Positions 1-8,291 are shown, counted from the first letter of the stretch. The stretch is 64,000 bases of DNA from Amycolatopsis vancoresmycina (GCF_000716785.1 NZ_JNYY01000002.1:124001-188000); one strand, 5' to 3'. Translations and numbers: made by a program. The notes: generated from the sequence alone by a model not told the origin.

Positions 1-266
1 TCGTCAAGGCGGGAAAGCGTGCCTTGACAAACCCGAGTGCCGACTGAAAAGCGGCTGGGATGAGGGGCGGGGGAGGTCTGGTGACGTCGCTGGTCAGCTC
101 GCGTCGCCGGCCACCGGTTCCGAGGCGGCCTGTGGACAACGCCGCCGTCGGCCGCCGGTTCCTTGTGGACCACCGCCGGCGCGCGGCCGCGCTGTGGACA
201 ACCGCCCTCGGCGGGCCCGGTTTCGTCGGTCCCCTCCGCTAGCGTGGAAAACGGGGGCTGCTCAGC
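1..266. other. Intergenic left edge with three TGTGGAC motifs
   Basis: No convincing gene: the reading frames here lack a ribosome site and recognisable protein. The stretch holds three direct copies of a TGTGGACMAC-type motif (131-139, 164-172, 193-201), each followed by a GCC-rich tail. Two of them, read on the minus strand, are TTGTCCACA, the actinomycete DnaA-box consensus. It lies just past the 3' end of the haloalkane dehalogenase gene. Confidence 0.5.
131..201. repeat. Three DnaA-box-like 9-mers, spaced 33 and 29 bp
   Basis: TGTGGACAA at 131-139, TGTGGACCA at 164-172 and TGTGGACAA at 193-201, all in the same orientation and about three helical turns apart. The first and third are exact reverse complements of TTGTCCACA; the middle differs at one base. 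Direct observation; binding by DnaA is inference. Confidence 0.5.
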
Positions 267-1172
267 TCACCCGCGCACAAACCTCACCACATGCTCCGCC
301 AGCTCCTCACCCTTGTCCTCCTGCAAGAAATGCCCCGCCCCAGCGATCACCGGGTGCTCCAACCCCGCCGCCCCGCGCATCGCCCGCCGCAGGATCGGAC
401 CCATACCCGCCGTAATCGGGTCCCCATCCGAAAACGCCACCAAGAACGGAATCTCCAACCCCGTCAGCGTCTTCCACGCCTCCCGGTTGGCCGCCGACGC
501 CGGGTCGTCCGGCCGGTACGGCACCAACGAAGGCATCGCCCGCGGGCCCGCCTTGTACATCTCGTTCGGGAACGGTGCGTCGTAAGCCGCCCGCACCGAA
601 TCCGGCAACGGGGACTTACATCCCGACTGCACGAACCGGCCGACGTCCAGCACCGGGGCCTTCTCCACCGCCGACCGGAACGCGTGCCAGACCTCCGGCA
701 TGTCGACGTCGCCCGTCGGCAGGCCCGTGTTCGCCGCCACCACCCGGGCGAAGCGGGCTGGGTTCGAGGCCACCATTCGCAAGCCGATCAACCCGCCCCA
801 GTCCTGGCCGACCAGTGTCACGTCGTGCAGGTCCAGTGCGTCGAATGCGAATGCGCGCATCCACTCCACGTGGCGGGCGTAGCTGTGGTCCGCCATGTCG
901 CCCGGTTTGTCCGACCGGCCGAAGCCCACCAGGTCCGGGGCGATCGCTCGCAGGCCCGCCGTGGCCAGGATCGGGAGCATCTTGCGGTACAGGTACGACC
1001 AGCTCGGCTCGCCGTGCAGCAGGAGGACCGCCGGGCCGTCCGCCGGGCCTGCCTCCACGTACCCCACTCTGATCACGCCGCCGTGCGGGTCGGCCAGCTC
1101 CGCGTAACGGGGCTCGAAGGGGAAGTCGGGCAGGTCCGTGAACCGGTCGTCCGGTGTCCTCAGCAGGCGCAC
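267..1172 (-). CDS. Haloalkane dehalogenase (HLD-I type alpha/beta hydrolase)
   Basis: A 301-residue alpha/beta hydrolase that should hydrolyse carbon-halogen bonds by an Asp nucleophile. With the GTG start at 1172, the oxyanion/halide motif HGEPSW sits near residues 53-58 and the nucleophile elbow VGQDWGG places Asp at 124 and the halide-binding Trp at 125, as in the DhlA subfamily. The catalytic His is in GAGHFLQED near the C-terminus, and an acidic FSDGD loop precedes it. The start is chosen because it lies 23 nt past the stop of the upstream DUF350 gene and opens with the family-typical LLRTPDDRF segment; a longer reading frame overlaps that gene. Last gene of a four-gene leftward operon. 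True substrate unknown; epoxide hydrolase is a less likely alternative. Confidence 0.85.
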   Translation of the reverse strand: MRLLRTPDDRFTDLPDFPFEPRYAELADPHGGVIRVGYVEAGPADGPAVLLLHGEPSWSYLYRKMLPILATAGLRAIAPDLVGFGRSDKPGDMADHSYARHVEWMRAFAFDALDLHDVTLVGQDWGGLIGLRMVASNPARFARVVAANTGLPTGDVDMPEVWHAFRSAVEKAPVLDVGRFVQSGCKSPLPDSVRAAYDAPFPNEMYKAGPRAMPSLVPYRPDDPASAANREAWKTLTGLEIPFLVAFSDGDPITAGMGPILRRAMRGAAGLEHPVIAGAGHFLQEDKGEELAEHVVRFVRG

Positions 1173-1195
1173 GGACCCCACGCTAGTGGGGAACG

Positions 1196-1648
1196 TCAGG
1201 AGATGCCGACCGCCACCACGAGACCGAGGCCGATGTGCGCCGCCGCGACCACGATGCTCACCGGGGCGAACTTCTCGCTCTCGATCGTCGAGGCCACGTC
1301 GATGCGGGTGGCCCACTCCAGCAGGCGGACCGCGATGACCTGGACCGCGATCCCGAGCAGGCCGTAGACCAGCGATGTGATCAGGCCCTCCGTCAGGTCG
1401 CTCGCCGAGTTGAAGATCGCCACGACGACGATGAACGCCATCGACAGCATCCCGGACGCCGTCACGATCACCGCGTTCGGCAGGCCCTGCGTCACCAGCT
1501 TCGACAGCTTGCCCGGCGTGGTCCAGTCGATCGCGTAGAAGCCGGCGAACATCAGCAGCAGGCCGACGACGCCGTACAGCAGGATCGCGCCGATCCCCCG
1601 CACGAGGTCGGAGCCGAACGTGTCGGACAGCGCAAGGGTCGTGTTCAC
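1196..1648 (-). CDS. DUF350 family membrane protein (YjfL-like)
   Basis: A 150-residue integral membrane protein with four hydrophobic segments (about 20-40, 58-80, 88-108, 128-150), matching DUF350 in size and topology. Function of the family is unknown; in E. coli the homologue YjfL sits in a cluster with a glutathionylspermidine-synthase-like enzyme, and the same pairing occurs here because the preceding gene in transcription order is that ATP-grasp enzyme, 45 nt away. GTG start preceded by a GGGAGA ribosome site. The acidic and basic residues between segments 3 and 4 (RLLEWATRIDVAS) resemble the conserved loop of the family. Identification by pattern, not by search. Confidence 0.75.
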   Translation of the reverse strand: MNTTLALSDTFGSDLVRGIGAILLYGVVGLLLMFAGFYAIDWTTPGKLSKLVTQGLPNAVIVTASGMLSMAFIVVVAIFNSASDLTEGLITSLVYGLLGIAVQVIAVRLLEWATRIDVASTIESEKFAPVSIVVAAAHIGLGLVVAVGIS

Positions 1649-1693
1649 GAGTTGTCTCCCAGGAGAAAAGAGCTGATCAGCGACGGTGTTGTA

Positions 1694-2860
1694 TCACGCT
1701 TCGGGGATGCGATGTGGGACGAATGCCGCACCGTCGTCGGTCACCAGGCCGCCGGTCTCCCGGATGCCCAGGCCCGCGGAGCTGTCGCCGACGATCCACG
1801 CGCCGAGCGCCGGCCGGTAGCCGTCGAACTCGGGCAGCGGGTCGAACGCCTGGTAGACGAAGCCTTCCGCGCCGTAGACACCGCCGGTCTGGGTCTCGTA
1901 GCCGGTCGCGACGATCTGGACGTTCGCGCCCTCGCGGCCCAGCTTCGGCTTGCGGACGTACTCGGTGAGGATGCCCGGGTCGTCGGCGAACGCGGGCAGC
2001 AGGTTCGGGTGGCCCGGGTAGTTCTCCCACAGGAGCGCCAGCAGCGTCTTGTTGGAGAGGATCATCTTCCACAGCGGCTCGATCCACAGCGTCCGCGGCA
2101 GCGACTCGACGGCGTGGCGGCCGAACTCCTCGTCGACCACCCACTCCCACGGGTACAACTTCAGCACGGTCGCCATCTGCGATTCTTCGAGGTCGACGAA
2201 CCGCTTGAGCACCGGGTCCCAGCCGATCTCCTCGATCGCCAGGCCCACCGTGTCGAGGCCGGCCTCGGCCGCGGTCTCCTGCAGGTACGCCGTGGTGACG
2301 TTGTCCTCGCCGGACGGGTCCGCCGCCGACCAGGTGAAGTGCAGCTCGTTCGACGGCAGCTTGTCCTGCAGGACCGACCAGCGCTCGACGAGCTTCTCGT
2401 GGATCGAGTTCCACTGGTCGTCGTCCGGGAAGACGTCGGTCTTCCAGTGCCACTGCAGCAGCGACGCCTCGAGCAGCGTCGTCGGCGTGTCCGCGTTGTA
2501 CTCCAGCAGCTTCGCCGGCGACTTGCCGTCGTAACGCAGGTCGAACCGGCCGTAGACGTGCGGGTCCTGCCGCTTCCACGACTCGGCGATGTGCGGCCAG
2601 ACCCACTCGGGGATGCCGAACCGCTGGTAGCCCTCGGTGGTCACGACGTTGTCGACGGCTTCGAGGCACATCGAGTGGAGCAGTTCGACGTCGGCTTCGA
2701 GGGACAGCACCTCGTCCATGTCGAAGACGTAGTGCACGGACTCGTCCCAGTACGGCCGCATGCGGCCGCTGCTGTCGCGGGCCGGCGTGCCGTAGACGAG
2801 CCCCTGCTCTTCGACGATCCGCTGCCAGTCGCGCCGCGGCTCACGCCGGTCCCGGTACAC
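1694..2860 (-). CDS. Glutathionylspermidine synthase-like ATP-grasp ligase (YgiC/YjfC family)
   Basis: A 388-residue member of the glutathionylspermidine synthase C-terminal-like ATP-grasp family, without the N-terminal amidase domain of true GspSA. The diagnostic segment YNADTPTTLLEA is near residue 120, and the C-terminal part carries conserved glycine-rich and acidic patches (EGANVQIVATGYETQTGG; EGFVYQAFDPLP). Mycothiol-making actinobacteria do not normally make glutathionylspermidine, so the substrate is probably another amine or peptide. GTG start abuts the stop of the upstream DUF1190-like gene (stop codon ends at 2861), implying translational coupling. It is followed by DUF350, the partner seen in E. 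coli yjf clusters. Confidence 0.85.
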   Translation of the reverse strand: MYRDRREPRRDWQRIVEEQGLVYGTPARDSSGRMRPYWDESVHYVFDMDEVLSLEADVELLHSMCLEAVDNVVTTEGYQRFGIPEWVWPHIAESWKRQDPHVYGRFDLRYDGKSPAKLLEYNADTPTTLLEASLLQWHWKTDVFPDDDQWNSIHEKLVERWSVLQDKLPSNELHFTWSAADPSGEDNVTTAYLQETAAEAGLDTVGLAIEEIGWDPVLKRFVDLEESQMATVLKLYPWEWVVDEEFGRHAVESLPRTLWIEPLWKMILSNKTLLALLWENYPGHPNLLPAFADDPGILTEYVRKPKLGREGANVQIVATGYETQTGGVYGAEGFVYQAFDPLPEFDGYRPALGAWIVGDSSAGLGIRETGGLVTDDGAAFVPHRIPEA

Positions 2861-3457
2861 CTACGATCCCCCGCTCTTGCCGCTGCCGCCGCTGCCGCTC
2901 TTGCCGCTGATGCCGAACCCGCCGCGCTGGACGGACTTGCCGGTCTTGGTCGTGACGTTGGTGCGGGCCGACGGCGCGTCGTAGCTGCCGCCGGACACCC
3001 GCTGCCCGATCACGCCGGTGCCGCCGTAGTTGTAGCGGTAGCTGTTGTAGCCGCCGCCCGGGATCGGCAGGAACAGGAAGCCACCGCTGTGGTAGCCGCC
3101 GTGGCTGGAGACGTAGGTGTCGTCGCAGTAGTCGTCGTTCTGGACGACGCCGTTCGAGTCGGTGCAGACCGCCGTGACGCTCTCGGTCTTCGCGACCGTG
3201 TAGAACGTCGCGACCAGGCCGACGAGCCCGACCGTGACGCCGCTGCCGATCAGGATCTTGCGCCGGGTGGCCGCCTTGGCGTCGGCCTGGCGGGCCAGCT
3301 CCTCGTTGCGCTCCTCGTCGGCCAGCGCCTGCCGTCGAGCCCGCTGCTCGGCGAGCGAAGGCTGCTTCGGCTGGGTGTTCGAGTCCTGGAATCTCATCGA
3401 GCCGCGCTTCGGCGGCTCGGGGGGCGGCTGGTCCCCAGTGTTGTTGTCCTGCGTCAT
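2861..3457 (-). CDS. DUF1190/YgiB-like anchored protein with Gly-Ser tail
   Basis: A 198-residue protein. An acidic/basic N-terminus (residues 1-67) is followed by one membrane span (about 68-88) and then an exported part with a Cys pair (VCTDSNGVV, YCDDTY), a glycine/tyrosine-rich stretch and a repetitive GKSGSGGSGKSGGS tail. Size, position and the Cys/Tyr/Gly-rich exported part resemble YgiB/YjfM (DUF1190), which accompany YgiC/YjfC enzymes; sequence similarity is loose, so this is partly context inference. ATG start with GGAG five bases upstream. First gene of the leftward operon; 94 nt separate it from the divergent Septum_form gene. Confidence 0.6.
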   Translation of the reverse strand: MTQDNNTGDQPPPEPPKRGSMRFQDSNTQPKQPSLAEQRARRQALADEERNEELARQADAKAATRRKILIGSGVTVGLVGLVATFYTVAKTESVTAVCTDSNGVVQNDDYCDDTYVSSHGGYHSGGFLFLPIPGGGYNSYRYNYGGTGVIGQRVSGGSYDAPSARTNVTTKTGKSVQRGGFGISGKSGSGGSGKSGGS

Positions 3458-3551
3458 GTGCGCTCCGTAATCCCGGCCACCACGAACCCGTGACCCACCC
3501 TAACCACCCGGATCGCGCACGTCGCGCGCGGCGCGGGCATCATGGACTGCG

Positions 3552-4580
3552 ATGTCTCCCAGCGCCGATCGGTTCCCCACCGCCACGCAGACGCTGCGCA
3601 CCCGCGTCGTGATGGGCGGGATCTTCGCGGGCGCGCTCATCGCGCTCGCCCTCAGCGTCGTCTTCTCGTGGAGCGACGGCATCACCGGCGGGGCCGGCGG
3701 CGGCGCCGGCAAGCTGTCCCCGGCCGCCGAGGAGGCGTTCCACTCGCCTCCCGGCACCTGCCTGACCTGGGACAACCCGGACGCGAGCGACGCACGCAAG
3801 GTGGCCTGCACCCAGCCGCACCTGTTCGAGGTGACCGCGCTGGTCGACATCGGCGCCCAGTTCCCGGCGGGCGCGCCCGTCCCTTCGCTGGACCAGTGGC
3901 AGCAGATCGCGCAGCAGAAGTGCACCGCGGACGTGAAGCCGTACCTCGGGCACAAGCTCGACCCGTACGGGAAGCTCACGACGAACCTCCTGCGCCCGAC
4001 GCCGTCGCAGTGGGACGACGGCGACCGCCAGCTGCGGTGCGGCCTGCAGTGGGCCGGTCCCGGCGGCAAGCTGCTGCCGACGACCGGGCCGGCGAAGGAG
4101 CAGGACCAGTCGCTGGTCTTCGAGCCGGGCACCTGCCTGGCGCTGCTCGGCAAGGGCGTCGGCGACCCGGTCGACTGCGCGAAGCCGCACTCGTACGAAA
4201 TGATCGCCACCCTCGACCTCAAGTCGAAGTTCAAGGACGGCTACCCCTCCCAGGACGACCAGAAGGCCTGGCTCGACACCGAGTGCAACAAGGCGGCCGC
4301 CGACTACACCGGCGGCGCCGACCTCGACGCGAAGAAGCTGATCCTGACCTGGGACCTGCGGGAGCAGGAGAGCTGGGACGCCGGTTCGACGAAGGTCAAC
4401 TGCAAGGTCGCTTCGGCGCTGCCGGACAAGAGCGGCCTGCAGGCGGTCACCGGCAGCGTCAAGGCCGCCCCTGGTGGCCCGGACGGCGGCCAGCCCCAGG
4501 ACGGCGGCCCGCCGGCGGACGGTGGCGGCGGCCCGGCCACGTCGAGCTCCGCTCCGTCGTCGACGAAGCCGAGCAGCTGA
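3552..4580 (+). CDS. Septum_form domain membrane protein
   Basis: A 342-residue protein with an N-terminal membrane span (about 20-40) and a large exported part containing two related Septum_form-like modules, each beginning with GTCL (about residues 72 and 196) and holding paired cysteines and an AKPHSYE/TQPHLFE motif. The C-terminus is a low-complexity Pro/Gly/Ser tail. Septum_form proteins are actinobacterial and linked to cell-envelope or septation, mostly by association. ATG start at 3552. The stop overlaps the next start by one base (TGATG at 4578-4582), so the zincin gene is probably coupled to it. Confidence 0.75.
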   Translation: MSPSADRFPTATQTLRTRVVMGGIFAGALIALALSVVFSWSDGITGGAGGGAGKLSPAAEEAFHSPPGTCLTWDNPDASDARKVACTQPHLFEVTALVDIGAQFPAGAPVPSLDQWQQIAQQKCTADVKPYLGHKLDPYGKLTTNLLRPTPSQWDDGDRQLRCGLQWAGPGGKLLPTTGPAKEQDQSLVFEPGTCLALLGKGVGDPVDCAKPHSYEMIATLDLKSKFKDGYPSQDDQKAWLDTECNKAAADYTGGADLDAKKLILTWDLREQESWDAGSTKVNCKVASALPDKSGLQAVTGSVKAAPGGPDGGQPQDGGPPADGGGGPATSSSAPSSTKPSS

Positions 4581-4930
4581 TGCCCGTCGAGATGAGCCGC
4601 GAGCGGTTCGAAGAGCTGGTCTCGGAGGCCCTGGACGAGGTGCCGCCCGAGTTCGCGAAGGCGATGGACAACGTCGTCGTGCTCGTCGAGGAGTTCAACG
4701 ACGAGGCGCCGGACATCCTCGGGCTCTACCACGGCATCGCGCTGACCGAGCGGACCTCGTCCTACGGCGGGGTGCTGCCCGACCGGATCTCGATCTACCG
4801 GCAGCCGATCCTCGCCATGTGCGAGGACGAGGACGAGGTCGTCGAGGAGGTCCTGATCACCGTCGTGCACGAGCTGGGCCACCACTTCGGCATCGACGAC
4901 GCCCGGCTGCACGAGCTCGGCTGGGGCTGA
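4580..4930 (+). CDS. Metallopeptidase family protein (minimal zincin, DUF1025-type)
   Basis: A 116-residue minimal zinc peptidase-like protein. The zinc motif HELGHHFGIDDARLHELG spans residues 97-114: H97, E98 and H101 form HExxH, and the family-typical D107 and trailing Leu-Gly follow. The N-terminal half is acidic and helical (MSRERFEELVSEALDEVP). This compact family is widespread, with poorly known substrates. ATG start at 4580 overlaps the upstream stop codon by one base. No signal peptide, so it is cytosolic, unlike its upstream partner. Confidence 0.85.
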   Translation: MPVEMSRERFEELVSEALDEVPPEFAKAMDNVVVLVEEFNDEAPDILGLYHGIALTERTSSYGGVLPDRISIYRQPILAMCEDEDEVVEEVLITVVHELGHHFGIDDARLHELGWG

Positions 4931-5005
4931 GCCGGCGCGGATTCCCCGGCCCCGCGCTCACGTTCCACCGATTTCCGCACCTCGCGCGAGAAACCGTCAC
5001 GAGTT

Positions 5006-5018
5006 TCACTAGTAGTGA
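5006..5018. promoter_or_regulatory. Perfect palindrome upstream of MFS gene
   Basis: TCACTAGTAGTGA is a perfect 6-1-6 inverted repeat in an AT-richer patch 67 bases before the MFS start. Its size and position suit a repressor operator, but no regulator gene lies next to it. The rest of 4931-5084 shows no other clear signal. Confidence 0.4.
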
Positions 5019-5084
5019 CAACGTGACCACGCGCAGCCATCGCCGCCGGTTAAGCTCGTAGCCGAGTCGCGCGGGGGAGGCACC

Positions 5085-6347
5085 ATGGACGAGGCCCGGA
5101 ACGGTGACGGCCGAAGACTCAGGTGGCTGCTGACGTCGAGCGCGGCGTCCCACCTGGGCGACGGCATCGGCAAGGTGGCCCTGCCCCTGCTGGCGACGAC
5201 CCTGACCCGCGACCCGGTGCTCATCGCCGGGCTGACCGCCACCCAGTTCCTGCCGTGGCTGCTGTTCGCCGCCGTCGCCGGTGCGCTGGTCGACCGGATC
5301 GACCGGCGGCGCGCGATGCTCGTCGCGAACACCGCCCGCGCGGTCGCCGTCGGCGTGCTGGCCGTGCTCGTCGCCGCCGGCGGCCTGACGATCTGGCTGG
5401 TCTACCTGGTCGCGCTGATCATCGGCACGGCCGAGACGATCGCGGACAGCGCGGCGAACGCGCTGGTCCCCGCGGTCGTCGGCGGCGGTTCGCTCGACGC
5501 GGCGAACAGCAAGCTGCAGGCGTGCGAGATCGTCGGCCAGACGTTCCTCGGCGGCCCGATCGGCAGCCTGACGTTCGCGCTCTTCGCCGCCTTCCCGTTC
5601 GTCCTCAACTCCGCGGGGTTCGCGATCGCGGCCGTGGTCCTGCTCGGCCTGTCCGGCACCTACCGCGGGCGAGGCGAACCCGAGGGCCGGCCGGCGAAGC
5701 TGCGCACCGACCTGGGTGCGGGCCTGCGCTGGCTGCGCGGGCACCCGCTGCTGCTGCGGCTGGTCGTCATCGCCGGGCTGCTCAGCCTGGTCAGCGAGCT
5801 CGCGCAGGCGCAGCTGGTGCTGTACGCGCTGCAGGACCTGCACCTGTCCGACGCGACGTTCGGGTTCTTCGCCTTCGCCGGCGGGATCGGCGGCCTGCTC
5901 GGCGCGGGCGTCGCCCCGCGGCTGGTGCGGGCGGGCGGCCGGCTCGCTGTCGTCGTCGGCGGGGTCGTCTGCTGCGGGATCGGCTTCGGCGGGATGGGCC
6001 TGGTGCGCTCGCCGGTCGCGGGTGCGGTGCTGTTCGCCCTGTTCGCGGCCGCGGTCGTGGCGGTCAACGTCGTGCTCGCGACGGCCCGGCACACGCTGGT
6101 GCCCGGCGAGCTGCTCGGCCGGGTGCTCGGGGTGTGGCGCACGGTCGTCTGGGGCGCCATCCCGCTGGGTGCGCTGCTCGGCGGCGTGCTGACCGAGCGG
6201 CTGGGCACGGCCGCGCGGACGTTCGCCGTCTCCGGCGTGGCCATGCTGGCGATCGCCGCCTTCGCGTTCGCGGCGCTGCGGCGGTTCTCCCTCGGTGACG
6301 AATCGGACTCAGCCGCGGCGCTCACGCACCACGATCCGGGTTTGTGA
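5085..6347 (+). CDS. MFS transporter (EntS-like exporter family)
   Basis: A 420-residue major facilitator with about 12 hydrophobic spans. The N-terminus (SSAASHLGDGIGKVALPLLA) and the loop LVDRIDRRRAMLVANTARA between spans 2 and 3 match the MFS_3/EntS-type drug and siderophore exporters. ATG start preceded by GGGGGAGG. No cytochrome or siderophore gene adjoins it, so the substrate is unknown. A 13-bp palindrome lies in its promoter region. The following gene is in the same direction, 39 nt on, after a hairpin that includes that gene's ribosome site. Confidence 0.85.
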   Translation: MDEARNGDGRRLRWLLTSSAASHLGDGIGKVALPLLATTLTRDPVLIAGLTATQFLPWLLFAAVAGALVDRIDRRRAMLVANTARAVAVGVLAVLVAAGGLTIWLVYLVALIIGTAETIADSAANALVPAVVGGGSLDAANSKLQACEIVGQTFLGGPIGSLTFALFAAFPFVLNSAGFAIAAVVLLGLSGTYRGRGEPEGRPAKLRTDLGAGLRWLRGHPLLLRLVVIAGLLSLVSELAQAQLVLYALQDLHLSDATFGFFAFAGGIGGLLGAGVAPRLVRAGGRLAVVVGGVVCCGIGFGGMGLVRSPVAGAVLFALFAAAVVAVNVVLATARHTLVPGELLGRVLGVWRTVVWGAIPLGALLGGVLTERLGTAARTFAVSGVAMLAIAAFAFAALRRFSLGDESDSAAALTHHDPGL

Positions 6348-6357
6348 GCTGAAATAT

Positions 6358-6380
6358 CTCCTCACCCAGGTGGTGAGGAG
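6358..6380 (+). promoter_or_regulatory. Hairpin containing the ribosome site of the next gene
   Basis: Arms CTCCTCACC (6358-6366) and GGTGAGGAG (6372-6380) pair perfectly around a CAGGT loop. The second arm contains most of the AGGAGG ribosome site of the gene starting at 6387, so the structure could limit translation or end upstream transcription. Confidence 0.45.
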
Positions 6381-6386
6381 GTCGTC

Positions 6387-6857
6387 ATGCGCACCGTGGA
6401 CCCGGGGACCGGCACCGACGCCGATCCCGACTTCGACGAGCCTCCGGCCGAGCCGTCGCCGCCGCCGCCGTCACGCCGGCTGCTGGTGCTGTGCGCGGTG
6501 GCCGGCTTCGTGCTGGGCGGCAGCGTGCTCGGCCTGCTCTGGGGCCTGTCCGGCGTGCACGCGGGCGCGCTCGACGACGCCGTCGCGGCGTGCCAGGCGC
6601 TCGACCGGGTGGGCGAGCTGCCCGACACGAGCCAGGACCGGCAGCCGGCGCTGACACCCGGCCTCACCTCGGAGCGGCTGCACCGGATGATGGCCGCGCG
6701 CGAGCTGTCCGCGGCCGCCGCCCAGGTCAACGCGAACTACCAGCCGCTGGCCGACCACATCGACGGCGTCAGCCGGATGGTGCTCAGCCTGCACTTCAAC
6801 GACATCTCCGGCCAGCGGCACCTGGCTCAGGCGCAGGAGATCTGCGCGAGGATCTGA
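6387..6857 (+). CDS. Uncharacterised single-span membrane protein
   Basis: A 156-residue protein of unknown function. An acidic, Pro-rich N-terminus (residues 1-30) is followed by one membrane span (about 32-55), then an Ala-rich helical exported part including ERLHRMMAARELSAAAAQ. No known domain recognised. Two cysteines bracket the exported part (AACQAL near residue 70, EICARI at the end). Good ribosome site AGGAGG six bases before ATG, embedded in a hairpin. Related small anchored proteins are common in actinobacteria; nothing in the context assigns a role. Confidence 0.7.
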   Translation: MRTVDPGTGTDADPDFDEPPAEPSPPPPSRRLLVLCAVAGFVLGGSVLGLLWGLSGVHAGALDDAVAACQALDRVGELPDTSQDRQPALTPGLTSERLHRMMAARELSAAAAQVNANYQPLADHIDGVSRMVLSLHFNDISGQRHLAQAQEICARI

Positions 6858-6862
6858 ACAGC

Positions 6863-6875
6863 CGGGCGAAGCCCG
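6863..6875. terminator. Short hairpin between convergent genes
   Basis: CGGGC (6863-6867) and GCCCG (6871-6875) around a GAA loop, just past the stop at 6857 and before the convergent DUF4232 gene. Weak, without a T run. Confidence 0.3.
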
Positions 6876-6908
6876 TCCGTTGAGGGTGGTGGTGGGGCGG
6901 GGTCCGGG

Positions 6909-7550
6909 TTAGGCGGGGTGGACCGTCTTCACCGCGAGCTGGTTGCCCGGAATCTTCGTGCTGGCGCAGCCCGTGCCTTCGTCCGGCACGAAGTTCGACG
7001 CGGTCTCCTGCGGCAGGTAGATCCGCAGCCCCTTGACCTGCGTCGGCTGGCAGGTGCCCGGGTCGAAGTTGCCGACGTTGACGAACTGGATGTCCGCGGC
7101 CGCGGTCTGGCCGGGGTTCAGCTTGATGGCGTTGCCCTTGGCGCCTTCGCGGAAGGCGTCCTTGCCGACCTGGTGCCCGTCGCTGCCGGCCACGTAGGAC
7201 ACCCCGGGGAAGCCCTGGATGGTGCAGGGCTTCGAGCTGGAGTTCGTGATCAGCAGCGGCCGGTACACCGACCCGGCGCCCGCGTCACCCTGGCCGAGCG
7301 AGAGCTTGACGTCACCGGCCTTGCAGAGCCCGTTGTCCGCGGGCTGGGCGGCCGGCGGCGCGGCCGGGGCCGAGCTCGCCGGGCTCGACGTGGCGGTGGT
7401 GACCGTGGTGGTCGCGGCCGGGGACGTCGAGGACGGCGTCGAGCTGCTCGCCGCCGGCGTGGTGCCGCCACTGCCGCAGGCGGAAAGCGCGAGGACGCCG
7501 GCCGAAGCCGCAACGACCGGCAACAACCGAGTGAGCTTCGTCCGAACCAT
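6909..7550 (-). CDS. DUF4232 lipoprotein
   Basis: A 213-residue exported lipoprotein: basic N-terminus, hydrophobic core and lipobox LSAC at residues 22-25, then a Ser/Thr/Ala/Pro linker (about 30-75) and a DUF4232-type beta domain beginning near LCKAGDVKLSLG. The domain holds the paired cysteines usual in the family (Cys of LCKAG, KPCTIQGFPG, GTCQPTQ, GTGCAST). DUF4232 proteins are abundant in actinobacteria, function unknown. ATG start with AGGGAGG eight bases upstream. Monocistronic, convergent with the preceding gene. Confidence 0.85.
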   Translation of the reverse strand: MVRTKLTRLLPVVAASAGVLALSACGSGGTTPAASSSTPSSTSPAATTTVTTATSSPASSAPAAPPAAQPADNGLCKAGDVKLSLGQGDAGAGSVYRPLLITNSSSKPCTIQGFPGVSYVAGSDGHQVGKDAFREGAKGNAIKLNPGQTAAADIQFVNVGNFDPGTCQPTQVKGLRIYLPQETASNFVPDEGTGCASTKIPGNQLAVKTVHPA

Positions 7551-7673
7551 GTCAATCGCCTCCCTGATGTGGTGCTACGGGGTAGACGTGCGGATCGCGG
7601 GGCAGGTTGGTCGTCCTCGTAAATTCCCCACCAAACGTGTTCCAAACGTGACGGGATCACACTTTCGTGACGA

Positions 7674-8291
7674 TCAGAGCGGCGTGTCAACCCAGGTCAG
7701 GCAATGCCACAGGCCGTCCGGCCGGGCGTCCAGCTCCACCAGGCCGGTGTTCGGGATCAGCGCCGCGTTGGCCACGTCCGCGTGCACGTTCGGGGCCAGC
7801 CATTCGCCGGCCAGCCGGATCGCGCCACCGTGGCTGACCAGTGCGATCACGCCGTCCGGGTCGGCCTGCTCGTGCTTGGCGCGCAGGCGGCCGACGGCGT
7901 CCAGCATCCGCGTGCGCACGCTGGTGCCGCTCTCGCCGCCGGGCAGCGACGCCGTCAGCTCGCCGAGCGTCCAGCGCCGGACCGTCTCCATGTAGGTGCG
8001 GATCGACTCGTGGTCGGTCGCGCCCTCCAGGTCACCGGCGACGACCTCGTGGACGCCGTCGACCACCTGGACGTCCAGCGCGTGCCGGGCGGCCAGCGGT
8101 GACGCGGTCTGCTGGGCACGGGTCGCCTGCGATGCGTAGACCGCGACGATCGGCTCGCCGGCCAGCCGCGCCGCGAGGTCGTCGGCCTGCGCGCGGCCGA
8201 GGTCGGTCAGCGGCGGGCCGGGCAGGGCGGTGTCCAGCGCGCCGCGGACGTTCCCCTCGGTCTGGCCGTGCCGGACGAGCAGCAGCCTCAC
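7674..8291 (-). CDS. Histidine phosphatase family protein
   Basis: A 205-residue phosphoglycerate-mutase-like phosphatase. The phosphohistidine motif LVRHGQTEGN places His8 near the N-terminus, and the second His is in ALVSHGGAIR. GTG start at 8291 overlaps the stop of pheA by four bases (GTGA), so the two are translationally coupled. Substrate not determinable; the pairing with prephenate dehydratase is common in actinobacteria, where pheA is followed by a phosphatase of this family. Length and absence of a signal peptide fit a cytosolic enzyme. Confidence 0.9.
   Translation of the reverse strand: MRLLLVRHGQTEGNVRGALDTALPGPPLTDLGRAQADDLAARLAGEPIVAVYASQATRAQQTASPLAARHALDVQVVDGVHEVVAGDLEGATDHESIRTYMETVRRWTLGELTASLPGGESGTSVRTRMLDAVGRLRAKHEQADPDGVIALVSHGGAIRLAGEWLAPNVHADVANAALIPNTGLVELDARPDGLWHCLTWVDTPL

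Noticed and set aside
1235..3493. Very long plus-strand reading frame opposite the GSP-synthase operon
   Set aside because: Its protein is Arg/Asp/Val low complexity typical of a shadow frame; the minus-strand genes have recognised families and normal codon use.
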